From: Acidobacteriota bacterium
GTDB lineage: Bacteria; Acidobacteriota; Blastocatellia; HR10
DNA length: 64,000 bases
Reading direction: 5' to 3'
Assembly: GCA_030550025.1 (NCBI GenBank)
Contig: JAUQQC010000004.1
Location: 186,001 to 250,000, forward strand
Shown: piece by piece, positions 23,781 to 33,313 of the stretch
Position numbering within the stretch: position 1 is the stretch's first letter
Layout: each line of letters opens with the position of its first letter
Notes under the pieces: model-generated
Databases searched by the model: none
Seen by the model: only the letters and a program-made list of their open reading frames with translations
Told to the model about the DNA's origin: nothing
Program-made: the position numbers and the translations under genes

Positions 23781-25614
23781 TCAACAGCGCCTCGTCGAAA
23801 ACCTCCAGGCGCATCTCCTCAAGGCCTCGCAGCAAGAGCTGCCGCACTTCCGCGCCGCGCGAGGCCGTGAGCGCCCTCTGCGCGAGGTCGCGCACCTGCG
23901 CCAGTTCGCAGTGTCGAATGAGATCCCGGATGAGGGGGATGGCGCGCGGGCGCATGCTCAGGATGCGGGCTCCCAGGCCGAGCAGCACGAGCGCGTGAAG
24001 CGGATGCGCCGCCATCTCGCCACAGACTTCGAGAGCGAGGCCAGCGCGTTCGGCCGCGCGCATCACGTGATTCACGGCGCGCAGCACGGCCGGATGGAAT
24101 GGATCGTAGAGATGCGCGACGCGATCGTTGTCGCGATCTACCGCCAGGACGTATTGGATGAGATCGTTCGTCCCCAGACTCAGGAAATCGGCTGCCGTCG
24201 CCAGCTCCTCCGCGAGCCACACAGCCGCTGGCGTCTCGATCATCACGCCCAATGGGATGCGATCGGGAACTTCGACCCCTTCGGTGCGCAGCTCGTGACA
24301 CACGGCGTCAAGCAGGCGGCGCACCTGGTGCACTTCTTCCACGCTCGTGATGAGCGGCAGGACGATGCGGAGATTTCCGAATGCCGCAGCACGCGCGATG
24401 GCGCGCAATTGCGTCTTCAAGACCTGTGGCCAGCGGAGCGAGAAGCGAATGGCGCGAAGACCGAGCGCGGGATTGCGTTCGGGAATCCACGGCTCCCGAT
24501 CGCCCATCCCCGTCGTCGCCAGATGCTCATCGCGAAGCGCTCGCAGGCTGCCGAGCGCCGCCATCTGATTCTCGTCCCAATCCACTGTGCGAATGACGAC
24601 GCCCTCGAGCCCGGCGGCTTCGGCCACTTGGCGGTATGCCTGCCATTGCGCCTCTTCCGAGGGCAACTCCGGAGCCGCCTGCAGGAAGAGGAATTCCGTG
24701 CGCAGCAGTCCGACGCCGCACGCGCCAAAGTGCCGCGCGTCCTCCAGTTCCGAGATCCGTTCGATATTGGCGCGAACGGTGATCGGCACGCCATCGCGCG
24801 TCATCGTCGGCAATGGTGCGCGTTCGCGCAGAAGATGCCAGCGGCGTTCGCGCTCCTTCTGTTGCTCCTGGTATCGTCGAATGACCTCCGGCGTCGGATG
24901 CACGAAGACGAGCCCTTGAGTCCCATCCACAAGAAGGGGCGCTTGGTCTTCGATGAGGGCGAGCGCACCGTGAATGCCGGAGACGGCCGGAATGCCCAGG
25001 CCGCGCGCGAGGATGGCCGCGTGTGAAGTCCATCCTCCTGTGCCGATGACCAGACCGGCGACGCGCTGCGGATCGAGTTCTCCAAGGAGGCTCGGCGGAA
25101 GAGTCTCGCCCACCAGGACGGCACCTTCCGGGAAGGCGCACGAGATGCGATCTCCGGCCAGCGCCGTGAGCAACCGATGGGCGACGTCCTCAATGTCGCT
25201 CCCGCGCTCGCGCAAATAATCGTCCTTGATCTCCGCGTAGATGGCCAGGATGCGATCGGTGACCAACTTCACAGCCCATTCCGCGTTGATGGCGCTTGTG
25301 CGGATGAGCGTCTCGATCTCGCCGAGGATTCCCACATCCTCCAGCATCAATCGTTGCGCGTCCAGGATATAGGCGTGTTCTCTTCCCAAGGCTTGCTCCA
25401 CGCGCTGCCGCAGTGCTTGAAGCTGTTCGCGGGCGATGCTCACGGCCGCGTGGAACCGCGCCACCTCCGCTTCGATCTCCCGAGGGGCGAGTGGTCGCCG
25501 GAAGACCAAGCGCCCACGCCACGGCAAAAGCACGGCCGGGCCCAGCCCGACTCCCGGCGAGACTCCCAATCCGCGCAAGACGAGCTCGGAATGCGTCGCG
25601 CGATTCGCCGTCAC
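23749..25614 (-). CDS. ptsI: PTS enzyme I (phosphoenolpyruvate-protein phosphotransferase)
   Basis: A 621-residue enzyme I, slightly longer than the usual 570-590. It autophosphorylates on His198 (GGWTSHAAIL) using PEP, then phosphorylates HPr. The PEP-binding C-terminal domain is complete: RTEFLF, GVMIETPAAVWLAEELA, SLGTNDLIQY and the catalytic Cys in EVCGEMAAHP. It overlaps ptsH by four bases. No sugar-specific EIIB or EIIC genes are in the window, so with HprK, RapZ and a single EIIA it probably acts in a regulatory phospho-relay. Confidence 0.95.
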   Translation of the reverse strand: MTANRATHSELVLRGLGVSPGVGLGPAVLLPWRGRLVFRRPLAPREIEAEVARFHAAVSIAREQLQALRQRVEQALGREHAYILDAQRLMLEDVGILGEIETLIRTSAINAEWAVKLVTDRILAIYAEIKDDYLRERGSDIEDVAHRLLTALAGDRISCAFPEGAVLVGETLPPSLLGELDPQRVAGLVIGTGGWTSHAAILARGLGIPAVSGIHGALALIEDQAPLLVDGTQGLVFVHPTPEVIRRYQEQQKERERRWHLLRERAPLPTMTRDGVPITVRANIERISELEDARHFGACGVGLLRTEFLFLQAAPELPSEEAQWQAYRQVAEAAGLEGVVIRTVDWDENQMAALGSLRALRDEHLATTGMGDREPWIPERNPALGLRAIRFSLRWPQVLKTQLRAIARAAAFGNLRIVLPLITSVEEVHQVRRLLDAVCHELRTEGVEVPDRIPLGVMIETPAAVWLAEELATAADFLSLGTNDLIQYVLAVDRDNDRVAHLYDPFHPAVLRAVNHVMRAAERAGLALEVCGEMAAHPLHALVLLGLGARILSMRPRAIPLIRDLIRHCELAQVRDLAQRALTASRGAEVRQLLLRGLEEMRLEVFDEALLNGSAPPLRDA

Positions 25615-25898
25615 GAGATCGTTCCTCCCTCCTCCCCGAATCCCGATTCGATCAACCGATAGATAGCTTCGACCGCTTCCACCTCATCCTCCCCCGATGC
25701 GATGATCTCTAGATGCGTCCCCGCGGAGGCAGCCAACAGCAGGACGCCGAGGATGCTCTTCGCATCTACGGTCTGTCCATTATCGCACCGCGCGAGCGCG
25801 ATCGTGCTCTGGAAGCGGTTGGCCACATGCACGAGCTTAGCGGCCGCTCGCGCGTGTAATCCCAGACGATTGGTCACCTGTACGGTTCGCCGCTGCAT
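25611..25898 (-). CDS. ptsH: HPr phosphocarrier protein
   Basis: A 95-residue HPr. The enzyme-I-dependent site is His15 (RLGLHARAA) and the regulatory HprK site is Ser48 (DAKSILGVL). Both are intact, so it can be phosphorylated by either route. It sits between EIIA and enzyme I, overlapping the latter as ATGA. Confidence 0.95.
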   Translation of the reverse strand: MQRRTVQVTNRLGLHARAAAKLVHVANRFQSTIALARCDNGQTVDAKSILGVLLLAASAGTHLEIIASGEDEVEAVEAIYRLIESGFGEEGGTIS

Positions 25899-25904
25899 CC
25901 TCGG

Positions 25905-26318
25905 CTAACGTTTGGTGGGTGTGAGGATCTCGCTGGCCAGATAGATGTTCTTCTGCCCCTGCTCCTTGACCTTCCGCGCGACCGTGAGGAGATCGTCGTT
26001 CGGGTCCTGGTTGGCGAGCTTGAGGATCATGGGCAGATTAACGCCGGTGACGATCTCCACCGGTTCGACGCCCAGGAAGGTGGCGGCGATATTGGTCGGC
26101 GTCCCACCGAACATATCCGTCAGCAAGAGCACGCCGTGTCCACTATTGACGCGCGCGATCGCTTGGCGGATCGTCTCGCGCGCGACCTCCACATCGTCAT
26201 GCCAGCCAATGGAGACGGCCGTGATGTGGCTGATCTGGCCGACGATCATCTCGGCGGCGTTCACCAACTCGGTGGCCAATTGCCCATGCGTGATGACGAC
26301 GCCTCCAATACGTCCCAT
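25905..26318 (-). CDS. PTS system mannose-type EIIA domain protein
   Basis: A 137-residue stand-alone EIIA of the mannose family. The phospho-accepting His11 lies in VVITHGQLA, and LLLTDMFGGTPTNIA is the family signature. It takes phosphate from HPr. With no EIIB/C/D partner nearby, it is more likely a regulatory or incomplete-PTS component than part of a sugar transporter. Start follows GAGGAGGC. The 105-base gap to rapZ has a minus-strand TACAAT near 26375 but no clear -35. Confidence 0.92.
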   Translation of the reverse strand: MGRIGGVVITHGQLATELVNAAEMIVGQISHITAVSIGWHDDVEVARETIRQAIARVNSGHGVLLLTDMFGGTPTNIAATFLGVEPVEIVTGVNLPMILKLANQDPNDDLLTVARKVKEQGQKNIYLASEILTPTKR

Positions 26319-26423
26319 TGGTGCCTCCTCTCACTCTTCTCCGCGCGCCGCACTTCCTCCTGCGCGCTCTCCTATTGTACACCACAGCGCGCACCCCCGT
26401 CCTCGAGGAAGGGAGCGGTGCGC

Positions 26424-27299
26424 TCACGGCTTGTCCACGTCTCGATGCGCGACGCGAATCTTGTATCCCTCGCGCCGCAGCGTGCGGGCCAACTCCTCGA
26501 CGATCATCACCGAGCGATGGCGGCCTCCCGTGCACCCGATCCCAATCGTCACATAACTGCGGCCTTCGCGCTGATAGCGTGGCAGGAGGAAGCGAAGGAG
26601 GTTCTCCAAGTGGGCGATCGTCTCGGAGGTGTCCGGCTGCGCGCGCATGAAGGCGAGGACTTCCGGGTCTTGGCCGGTCCGCTCGCGCAACTCCGGCACG
26701 AAGTGCGGATTCGGGAGAAAGCGCACGTCGAAGAGCAAATCCAATCCGGGCGGAACGCCGTGTTTGAATCCGAAACTCAACAGCGTGACCGTCATCTCCA
26801 GCAACGCATCGGCCGTGCCGAAGCGCTCGATCACGTAGCGGCGCAGCGTGTGGACCGTATGCTCAGACGTGTCGAGGATCAGATCAGCGCGGGCGCGAAT
26901 CTCCGCGAGCAGCTCCCGCTCGCGCGCGATGGCCGTCGGCAAGTCCGTCTCCGCATCGGCCAGCGGATGCGGACGGCGCGTCTCGGAGAAACGGCGGAGC
27001 AAAACCTCGGGGCTCGCCTCGAAGAAGACGATCTTCACGTTTGTCCCCTGCTGCCGCAGCTCATCATACAGGCGAGGGAAGTCTGGCAGGAACTGTCGCT
27101 CGCGAATGTCGATGACGATGACCGCGCGTTTGAGCGTCTCCAGGGAACGCTCGCACAGTTCGACAAACGGGGGGAGGAGATGGATCGGGAGATTGTCCAC
27201 GCAGAAGTAGCCCAGGTCCTCGAAGGCCTTGACCGCCGAGGTCTTCCCCGAGCCGCTCAAGCCCGTGAGGATGAGGATTTGCGGGGAAGGGGAGGCCAT
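26424..27299 (-). CDS. rapZ: RapZ-type nucleotide-binding protein (UPF0042)
   Basis: A 291-residue P-loop protein with Walker A GLSGSGKT at about 14-21 and the conserved C-terminal stretch SYVTIGIGCTGGRHRSV. In Enterobacteria RapZ is an RNA-binding adaptor that senses glucosamine-6-phosphate and controls glmS; in Gram-positives the homologue YvcJ lies near whiA/yvcK. Here it lies between hprK and the EIIA gene in the rpoN-linked operon, a common arrangement. Whether it regulates the glmS at 39.5-41.3 kb is unknown. Confidence 0.93.
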   Translation of the reverse strand: MASPSPQILILTGLSGSGKTSAVKAFEDLGYFCVDNLPIHLLPPFVELCERSLETLKRAVIVIDIRERQFLPDFPRLYDELRQQGTNVKIVFFEASPEVLLRRFSETRRPHPLADAETDLPTAIARERELLAEIRARADLILDTSEHTVHTLRRYVIERFGTADALLEMTVTLLSFGFKHGVPPGLDLLFDVRFLPNPHFVPELRERTGQDPEVLAFMRAQPDTSETIAHLENLLRFLLPRYQREGRSYVTIGIGCTGGRHRSVMIVEELARTLRREGYKIRVAHRDVDKP

Positions 27300-27311
27300 A
27301 CCGGCGTTCGC

Positions 27312-28274
27312 TCACCGCGAGTCCCGCGCCTCGCCCGCGACCAGCGCGTCGTGCGCGCGCACGAATCGGCGCATTGCATCAATGCCGCGGCGTCTCAGCA
27401 AGTGGTTCCGCACGGCGACTTCCACCAGCGTCGTGAGGTTGCGCCAGGACGTGACGGGGAGGCGAAGTAGAGGGATCGCGACATCGAGCACGCGAAGCGT
27501 CTCCTCCTGCAATCCCAGAGGATCGTACTCGCGCTGTGGATCCCAACGCTCGAAAGCGATGGCCAGCTCCAGCGGCGCTTCTTCGGCGAGCGCGGCGACG
27601 CCGAACAGTTCTCGGATGTCGAGGATGCCTAGTCCGCGAATCTCCATGTGCCCCCGTGTGCGTTCCGGCGCCCGCCCGATCACTCGATCCGAGCCAAGCG
27701 CGTGCACCTCGACGACATCATCGGAGACGAGCCGATGCCCGCGCTGAATGAGATCGAGTGCGCATTCGCTCTTGCCCAACCCGGATTCGCCAAGCAACAG
27801 CACGCCGACGCCGAAGACCTCCACCATGACGCCGTGAATCCACGCGCGCGGAGCGAGCGTCCGTTGCAAGAATTCCGTGAGCTTCAAGATCGCCACCGAG
27901 CTGAGAAGCGAGGAGACGAGCACAGGGACGCACTGCCGTTCGGCCGCCTCCAGGAATTCCGACGGAGGGGTGAGTCCCTTCGTCACGAGCACGCATGTGA
28001 TCTCTCGCCAGGGGAGGCGTTCAACGGCCCGTTGGCGGTCCGAAGGGGAGAGATGTTGCAGGAAGGTCACTTCGCTCTGCCCCAGGATTTGCACGCGCCC
28101 TTGGTGGACATAGTGCGGGAATCCAGCGAGCGCCAGTCCGAGCTTTTGGATCCGTGGCGAGCGGATCACATTCGCCGCACCCGTGGCGCCGGCGATCACC
28201 CGCAGATCGAGCTCCGGAGGCGCCTGGGCCAGCAGTTCGGCGACGGTGATCTCCGGAGCGAAAGAAGCGGTCAT
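27312..28274 (-). CDS. hprK: HPr kinase/phosphorylase
   Basis: A 320-residue bifunctional enzyme that phosphorylates and dephosphorylates the regulatory serine of HPr. Conserved features are IHGVMVEVFG (His147), the Walker A loop GESGLGKS at 162-169, LVSDDVVEV and the signature EIRGLGILDIRELFG near residue 211. HPr Ser48 in the same operon is its expected substrate. Start has only a weak ribosome site, consistent with coupling to hpf 7 bases upstream. Confidence 0.95.
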   Translation of the reverse strand: MTASFAPEITVAELLAQAPPELDLRVIAGATGAANVIRSPRIQKLGLALAGFPHYVHQGRVQILGQSEVTFLQHLSPSDRQRAVERLPWREITCVLVTKGLTPPSEFLEAAERQCVPVLVSSLLSSVAILKLTEFLQRTLAPRAWIHGVMVEVFGVGVLLLGESGLGKSECALDLIQRGHRLVSDDVVEVHALGSDRVIGRAPERTRGHMEIRGLGILDIRELFGVAALAEEAPLELAIAFERWDPQREYDPLGLQEETLRVLDVAIPLLRLPVTSWRNLTTLVEVAVRNHLLRRRGIDAMRRFVRAHDALVAGEARDSR

Positions 28275-28281
28275 CGAAGGC

Positions 28282-28797
28282 TCACGGTTCGATCAACCCG
28301 AGGTGGCCATCGTTCCGCTTGTAGAGGACGGCCACGCGATCGGTCTCCGAGTTCCAAAAGACGAGGAAGTGATCGCTCGATTTCAGCAGCAGTTCGGCGG
28401 CCTCATCCGGAGTCAGGGGCTTCACCGAATATCGCGGCGTGCGAATGATCCGCACCTCCGGCGCCGGCGACTCCACGGGCAAGGTCTTCATCCGCTTCCG
28501 CGCCGCGCGCCGTCGCGTCGTGAATTTCTCCTTCTGCTTGAGCGTCTGTCGGAGGATGCGATCAATGGCCTCGGTGACGGAGCTGTAGATGTCTTCCGTC
28601 TCGGCCATTCCGGTGAATCGGTGATCCCGCCAGGTGACGAGGATCTCCGTCAGGAACCGATGCTTCTCCGCGCCCAAAATGACATGCACCTTGGCCGCGT
28701 CATCGAGGACACGACCGAGCTTCTCCAAAGCTCGTCGCAGGCGCTTCTCGATCGCGGGCGTGAGCGTCACATTTCGCGTCGTGAGTTCCAGGTTCAT
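28282..28797 (-). CDS. hpf: Long-form ribosome hibernation-promoting factor
   Basis: A 171-residue HPF. The N-terminal domain (about 1-100) binds the 30S decoding centre. The C-terminal domain (TPRYSVKPLTPDEAAELLLK onward) is the dimerisation module of the long form that makes 100S ribosome dimers. It overlaps rpoN as ATGA, the classical rpoN-hpf arrangement. Confidence 0.93.
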   Translation of the reverse strand: MNLELTTRNVTLTPAIEKRLRRALEKLGRVLDDAAKVHVILGAEKHRFLTEILVTWRDHRFTGMAETEDIYSSVTEAIDRILRQTLKQKEKFTTRRRAARKRMKTLPVESPAPEVRIIRTPRYSVKPLTPDEAAELLLKSSDHFLVFWNSETDRVAVLYKRNDGHLGLIEP

Positions 28798-30260
28798 CTC
28801 CCCCTCCCTGCGGCGAGCAGCGAGCGATCGCGCGAGCTGGGAATGCCCAACTGCTTCCGATACTTCGTCACCGTGCGGCGAGAGAGTCGAATCCCCTCTC
28901 GTTCCAACAAGCGCACGAGATCATCATCGGTCAGCGGCGCTCGCGGATCCTCCTGCTCGATGAGCTTTTGCAGGCGCAACTTCAGGACGCGCGTCGAAAT
29001 CTGCTCGCCGTTCTCCTTCCTCACGCCTTCGGTGAAGAAGCGGCGCAACTCGATGAAGCCCTGTGGGGTGTCAATGTACTTGTTGCTCACGATGCGACTG
29101 ACAGTCGAAAGCGAGAGACCCAATTCGGCGGCGATATCCTTCAGCAGCATCGGCTTCAAATACTCCGGACCGTAATCGAGGAAGTCGCGCTGCCGCCGGA
29201 CGATCGCTTCGCAGACGCGATAGATCGCGCGCCGCCGATGTTCGATGTTCTTCAGGAGTTCGACGGCCGAGCGGAGGCGCTCGCGCACGAAATCTCGCGT
29301 CTCCTTCGGCAGGTGTGCGTTCTTGAGCAGCCGCCGATAATAGGCGTTGATCCGAAGCTGGGGCAGGCCTTCCTCATGGAAGAGGATGACGTACCGGTCA
29401 TCCACTTTCACAATGCTCGCCTCGGGCACGATGTAGGTCGGAGGCGCCGCTCCCAGATTTCGCCCCGGACGTGGGTCCAACTGTCGAATCACCTCCAGCT
29501 CTTCGCGCAGCGTCTCCAGAGGGAGGTTGAGCCGTTGGGCCAACTCCGACAACCGGTGCGGCTGCAACTCCCACAGATGCTCCCGCACCAAGCGGGCCGC
29601 CAGTCGATCCTCCCACCCCCGCGCGCGCAGCTGCAGCAGCAAGCATTCTCGCAGATCGCGCGCGCCGATCCCCGGGGGATCGAGACTCTGCACAAGGGCG
29701 AGCGCGCGCTCGACGACCTCATCGGACCATCCCCCTAAGGCCTTGATCTCTTCGAGCGTCGCCTCCAGATAGCCATCGCTATTGAGACATCCGATGATCG
29801 CTTCCGCAGCCTCTCGCACGTCCTCTTCCTTCGGGGCGATCAAACGGAGTTGTTCCAGCAAGGCCTCATAGAGGGAAGGGCGACTCGGCGTCAGCTTCTC
29901 TAGCAACGAGGCCTCATCTTCCGGCGGAGGTTCCGCCCACGTCGTCTGCGGGACCGGATCCAGGTAGTTCTGAAAGAAATCCTCAAAATCCACCTCTTCG
30001 AAGGGGTCTCTCGGCTTCGGTTCGACCTGCGCCGACTCCGACGCCACAGTGTGGGATTCGCGCTCCGTATTGAGGAGCATCGTCTCGGCCGAGGGAACGG
30101 GCTCGATCACTTCCTCCAACACCGGATTCTCCCGCAGCTCCTGTCGGATGACAGTGAGCAGCTCCAGTTTCGTCATGGCCAGCAGATCAATGCGTTGCTT
30201 GAGCTGCGGCGTCAGCGCCAGGCGCTGCGTCAATCCCTGTGTGATCTTCACCGACGGCAT
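28794..30260 (-). CDS. rpoN: RNA polymerase sigma54 factor
   Basis: A 488-residue sigma54. Region I starts GLTQRLALTPQLKQRIDLL, rich in Gln and Leu as needed for activator response. The acidic region II follows, then the core-binding domain, and the RpoN box RRTVTKYRKQLGIPSS near 461 reads the -24 element. It provides the sigma factor for the -24/-12 promoters found at 9.5, 19.2, 21.2 and 21.4 kb, and for the two NtrC-type regulators in the window. It lies 3 bases after lptB and overlaps hpf. Confidence 0.96.
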   Translation of the reverse strand: MPSVKITQGLTQRLALTPQLKQRIDLLAMTKLELLTVIRQELRENPVLEEVIEPVPSAETMLLNTERESHTVASESAQVEPKPRDPFEEVDFEDFFQNYLDPVPQTTWAEPPPEDEASLLEKLTPSRPSLYEALLEQLRLIAPKEEDVREAAEAIIGCLNSDGYLEATLEEIKALGGWSDEVVERALALVQSLDPPGIGARDLRECLLLQLRARGWEDRLAARLVREHLWELQPHRLSELAQRLNLPLETLREELEVIRQLDPRPGRNLGAAPPTYIVPEASIVKVDDRYVILFHEEGLPQLRINAYYRRLLKNAHLPKETRDFVRERLRSAVELLKNIEHRRRAIYRVCEAIVRRQRDFLDYGPEYLKPMLLKDIAAELGLSLSTVSRIVSNKYIDTPQGFIELRRFFTEGVRKENGEQISTRVLKLRLQKLIEQEDPRAPLTDDDLVRLLEREGIRLSRRTVTKYRKQLGIPSSRDRSLLAAGRGR

Positions 30261-30263
30261 AGG

Positions 30264-31067
30264 TCACAATCGGAAGTGTTCGCCCAAGTAGACGCGCCGG
30301 ACCTCCGGATCCTCCGTCAGAGCTTCTGGCGTGCCGGTGCGAAAGAGGCGTCCCTCGCTGAGAAGGTACGCGCGATCTGTGATCCGCAGCATCTCCCGCA
30401 CGTTGTGATCCGTGATCAGGATCCCGATGCCCCGTTCCTTCAAGCGCACGATGATCCGTTGTAGATCGGCTACGGCGAGCGGATCGATTCCCGTCAGCGG
30501 CTCATCCAGGAGCAGAAACCGCGGCTCCATGACCAGGGCGCGCGCGATCTCCGCCCGTCGCCGCTCTCCGCCCGAGAGAGCATAGCCTTTGACGTGGCGC
30601 ACCGACGTCAGGCCGAGCTCTTCCATTACCCCTTCCAGTCGGCGCTCCCGCTCCGCGCGGCTGAGCTTCTGCCGTTCCAGAACGGCGAGGATGTTCTCCT
30701 CCACCGTCAGACGGCGGAAGATCGAAGGTTCCTGCGGGAGATACACGAGCCCTCGCCGCGCGCGAAGATACATTGGTAAGCTCGTGATCTCGCAGCCATC
30801 TAAAAACACGGCGCCACGATCGGGCACCTCGATCCCAACCAAAAGGTGAAAGGTCGTCGTCTTTCCCGCTCCATTAGGTCCAAGCAGACCGACGATCTCT
30901 CCCGGATGCACCTCCAAAGAGACTTCCCGAAGCACGCAGCGTCCTCGATAGTATTTCGTCAATCCCGAGGCTCGGAGGACCGCTCCATCCCGATGCGGCC
31001 AGGCGCGAAGCGGTGAGGGCCTGGAGCCGAGGGCAGTCTCCTTCGTCTCTGTGATCAACGCACTCAC
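30264..31067 (-). CDS. lptB: Lipopolysaccharide export ATPase LptB
   Basis: A 267-residue ABC ATPase that powers LPS extraction with LptF/LptG. Walker [11 protein letters not shown]-loop [14 protein letters not shown] signature ALSGGERRR and Walker [14 protein letters not shown] are all present. The [12 protein letters not shown] stretch is characteristic of LptB. An N-terminal extension of about 28 residues precedes the usual start. It overlaps the LptC/LptA-like gene by four bases; lptF/lptG are not in the window. Confidence 0.94.
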   Translation of the reverse strand: MSALITETKETALGSRPSPLRAWPHRDGAVLRASGLTKYYRGRCVLREVSLEVHPGEIVGLLGPNGAGKTTTFHLLVGIEVPDRGAVFLDGCEITSLPMYLRARRGLVYLPQEPSIFRRLTVEENILAVLERQKLSRAERERRLEGVMEELGLTSVRHVKGYALSGGERRRAEIARALVMEPRFLLLDEPLTGIDPLAVADLQRIIVRLKERGIGILITDHNVREMLRITDRAYLLSEGRLFRTGTPEALTEDPEVRRVYLGEHFRL

Positions 31068-33313
31068 TGTTTCCCCCTCGGAATCGTCCTCACGGTCTTC
31101 ACCCGGCGCGCCCCTTCGCTTCCTTCAACCAAGACTGTATCACCCCGATCTAGGAAAGTCAATCGAGCGCCCTGCTGCCGCACCCCCTGGCGATCATCCT
31201 CCACGCGCGCGGGAGCGCCTTCGAGGACGATCCTCTCGCTTGCTGCGTCGTAGGTGGCGCGCTCGGCATACGCGCGACGTTCGGGCTCTTTGAGCACGAC
31301 CTTCCTCTCCGCGAGGGCGCGTTCCAGCTCCGCCGCGTCCGATCTCACGAAGGCCGTGAGCGATTCCGCCAGAAGGCGCTGTGCGCCGCGTTGCAGGCTC
31401 ACTTCCCCCTCATAGACGATCTTCCGTTCGGCTTCACGGTAAATGAGGCGCGCTGCGGAAACGAAGATGGGAACGGCCTCCGGCGACGCTCCTTCGACAC
31501 GAGGAGCGCGAAAGAGAAATGAGCGCACGCGCCCGCGCGCCACGAGCGTTCGTTCCACTTCATCGAGTTCCAGCTCATCGGCCGCCAGATACGTATCCTG
31601 CTGCCACGCACGCACGGCGCCCATGTAACGCGCCCGTCGCGTGCGGTGCTCCACCTCCAACCGATCGGCAGCGATGAAGATGGGGGCGTTGCGCTCGACG
31701 AACGGCAACGTGCGAGCCATTGCCTCGCGAGGGAGGACGGTCGTCACCACGTGGCCTCGGGCGACGCTCCGTTCCTCGCGCGGGTTCACGTCCACTTCCT
31801 CCGCGCGCGTCCTTCCGCGGGCATCCCATACGGTCGGAGCGCCCCCGCGCAATCGGATCCATCCGGAATCGGCCTCGTAGATCGCGCGCTCGCTCTCGGC
31901 GCGCCGATCGCCCTCCACATAGCGGAATCCCCCGGACTGCAGCAGACGCGCAATCCCCTGCGTCTTCGGATCGAACTCGACGAACAAGGCCGCGCTCATC
32001 GTCACGCGTCGAGAGCGCACCGCCAATGCCTCCATCGGTTCGACCTCAACGCGAACGTCACCGCTCGCGCGACCGGTCGTCGCGTGATCCTTCTCTCCGT
32101 CGAACATCAGCTCCGTTTCTTGCGCCCAGATCGTCGTCCTCTCCGCCGTCTTCGCCGAGGGGATCTCCAAGCGAACGTTACCCGAGGCGCGCAGTCTTTG
32201 AAGCGTGCGCGTCCCCATTCGGAAAAGTGCCTCCAGGCGATTGGCCTCTACCTGCCGCTCGACGATGTGCCGATCGTGCGATTCCTCTCGGATCGCGAGG
32301 CTCACGCGCCCGCCCTCGGCCCGCGCCAGTTGAGGGGCGAGAGCGCCGTGCGAGGGCGCGAAGAGGACGTCCACGTGAGGGCCACGCAATTCTCGTTCTC
32401 CCGCTCGATCCCGAAGGCGAGCGACGACCGATCCCCTCGCGATCGCGCGCGCGACGTCCTGTCGTTCGGTGAAAGAGATGATCAGGCTCTCGCTGGCGAT
32501 CTCCACGGCCGTCGGTTCGGCTCGCGAGTGAAAGTGCACGTTCCCCGTGGCCGTGATCTGCCGGATCCGATGCTCGCCGTCGAGGAGGCCATCGAGCCGA
32601 TCCGCACGCAGCGTGGCCGCGTCCCGCACGAGCACGACGTCTCCGGTGAGTCGGAAGGTGCGCGTCACGCTCTCGAACGTGGCGGCAGCAGCGCGCACGC
32701 TCCAGAGTCCGCTCGAGCCGGAGGCTTTCGGCGCAACCGCGAATCGCACGGCATGCAGAGAGATGCGATTTCGCCGATCGCGCGGCAGATGGACTTCACC
32801 CCCTTGGCTCTCCCCCCACCCACTCGCGTGTTCGAACGTCACCAATCGCTCCGTGCGCAAGACCTCAGCCGCTTGATCGTACCGCAACTCCTCGGTTCGG
32901 AAGTGCAGGCCCTCGCGCGTCCAGGCTCGGACATCGGTGGCGAAGATGACGAGCCCGGACGTTTGATAGTAGACGGCGCGACGAGCCGTGATGCGCGCGC
33001 GCTCGCTCGCATCCGCCGCATAGAGCGTCACGCTCACGTCGCTCAACTCATGATGCCCGTCATCGTAAACTTCGTCGCGAGCTGCCGTGAGCAGGAAGAG
33101 CGGACGCCCACCTTGGGCTTGGAGATGCCGGATGTGCTCGCTCACCGAGAGGACGCGCGCGCTCAAGAGCGCGCTCTTCGTCTCCCCACTCCGACGTCGG
33201 AGGATGCCATGCTGCTGCCGATAGGAGAGGACGATCGCCGTCCCGACGAGAGCGAAGAGCGCGATGGCCAGGAGGCGAACCGCGAATGACCATTTCGGCT
33301 CAGGCCACTTCAT
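31064..33313 (-). CDS. Large LptC/LptA (OstA-like) LPS transport protein
   Basis: A 749-residue protein with a membrane anchor at about 10-30 ([18 protein letters not shown]). An LptC-like domain ([20 protein letters not shown]) follows, then many beta-jellyroll OstA repeats containing motifs such as [19 protein letters not shown] and [12 protein letters not shown]. coli encodes LptC (about 190 residues) and LptA (about 185) separately. Here both seem joined, with extra repeats, into one anchored bridge. It lies between recJ (14-base overlap) and lptB (4-base overlap). Family assignment rests on the beta-repeat pattern and on lptB next door. Confidence 0.82.
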   Translation of the reverse strand: MKWPEPKWSFAVRLLAIALFALVGTAIVLSYRQQHGILRRRSGETKSALLSARVLSVSEHIRHLQAQGGRPLFLLTAARDEVYDDGHHELSDVSVTLYAADASERARITARRAVYYQTSGLVIFATDVRAWTREGLHFRTEELRYDQAAEVLRTERLVTFEHASGWGESQGGEVHLPRDRRNRISLHAVRFAVAPKASGSSGLWSVRAAAATFESVTRTFRLTGDVVLVRDAATLRADRLDGLLDGEHRIRQITATGNVHFHSRAEPTAVEIASESLIISFTERQDVARAIARGSVVARLRDRAGERELRGPHVDVLFAPSHGALAPQLARAEGGRVSLAIREESHDRHIVERQVEANRLEALFRMGTRTLQRLRASGNVRLEIPSAKTAERTTIWAQETELMFDGEKDHATTGRASGDVRVEVEPMEALAVRSRRVTMSAALFVEFDPKTQGIARLLQSGGFRYVEGDRRAESERAIYEADSGWIRLRGGAPTVWDARGRTRAEEVDVNPREERSVARGHVVTTVLPREAMARTLPFVERNAPIFIAADRLEVEHRTRRARYMGAVRAWQQDTYLAADELELDEVERTLVARGRVRSFLFRAPRVEGASPEAVPIFVSAARLIYREAERKIVYEGEVSLQRGAQRLLAESLTAFVRSDAAELERALAERKVVLKEPERRAYAERATYDAASERIVLEGAPARVEDDRQGVRQQGARLTFLDRGDTVLVEGSEGARRVKTVRTIPRGKQ

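Noticed and set aside
31646..33289. Long open frame on plus opposite the LptC/LptA-like gene
   Set aside because: Antisense to a coding region with clear family features; Arg/His/Ser-rich low-complexity translation and no motif. Similar antisense frames at 50267-52216 and 17718-19355 were dropped for the same reason.
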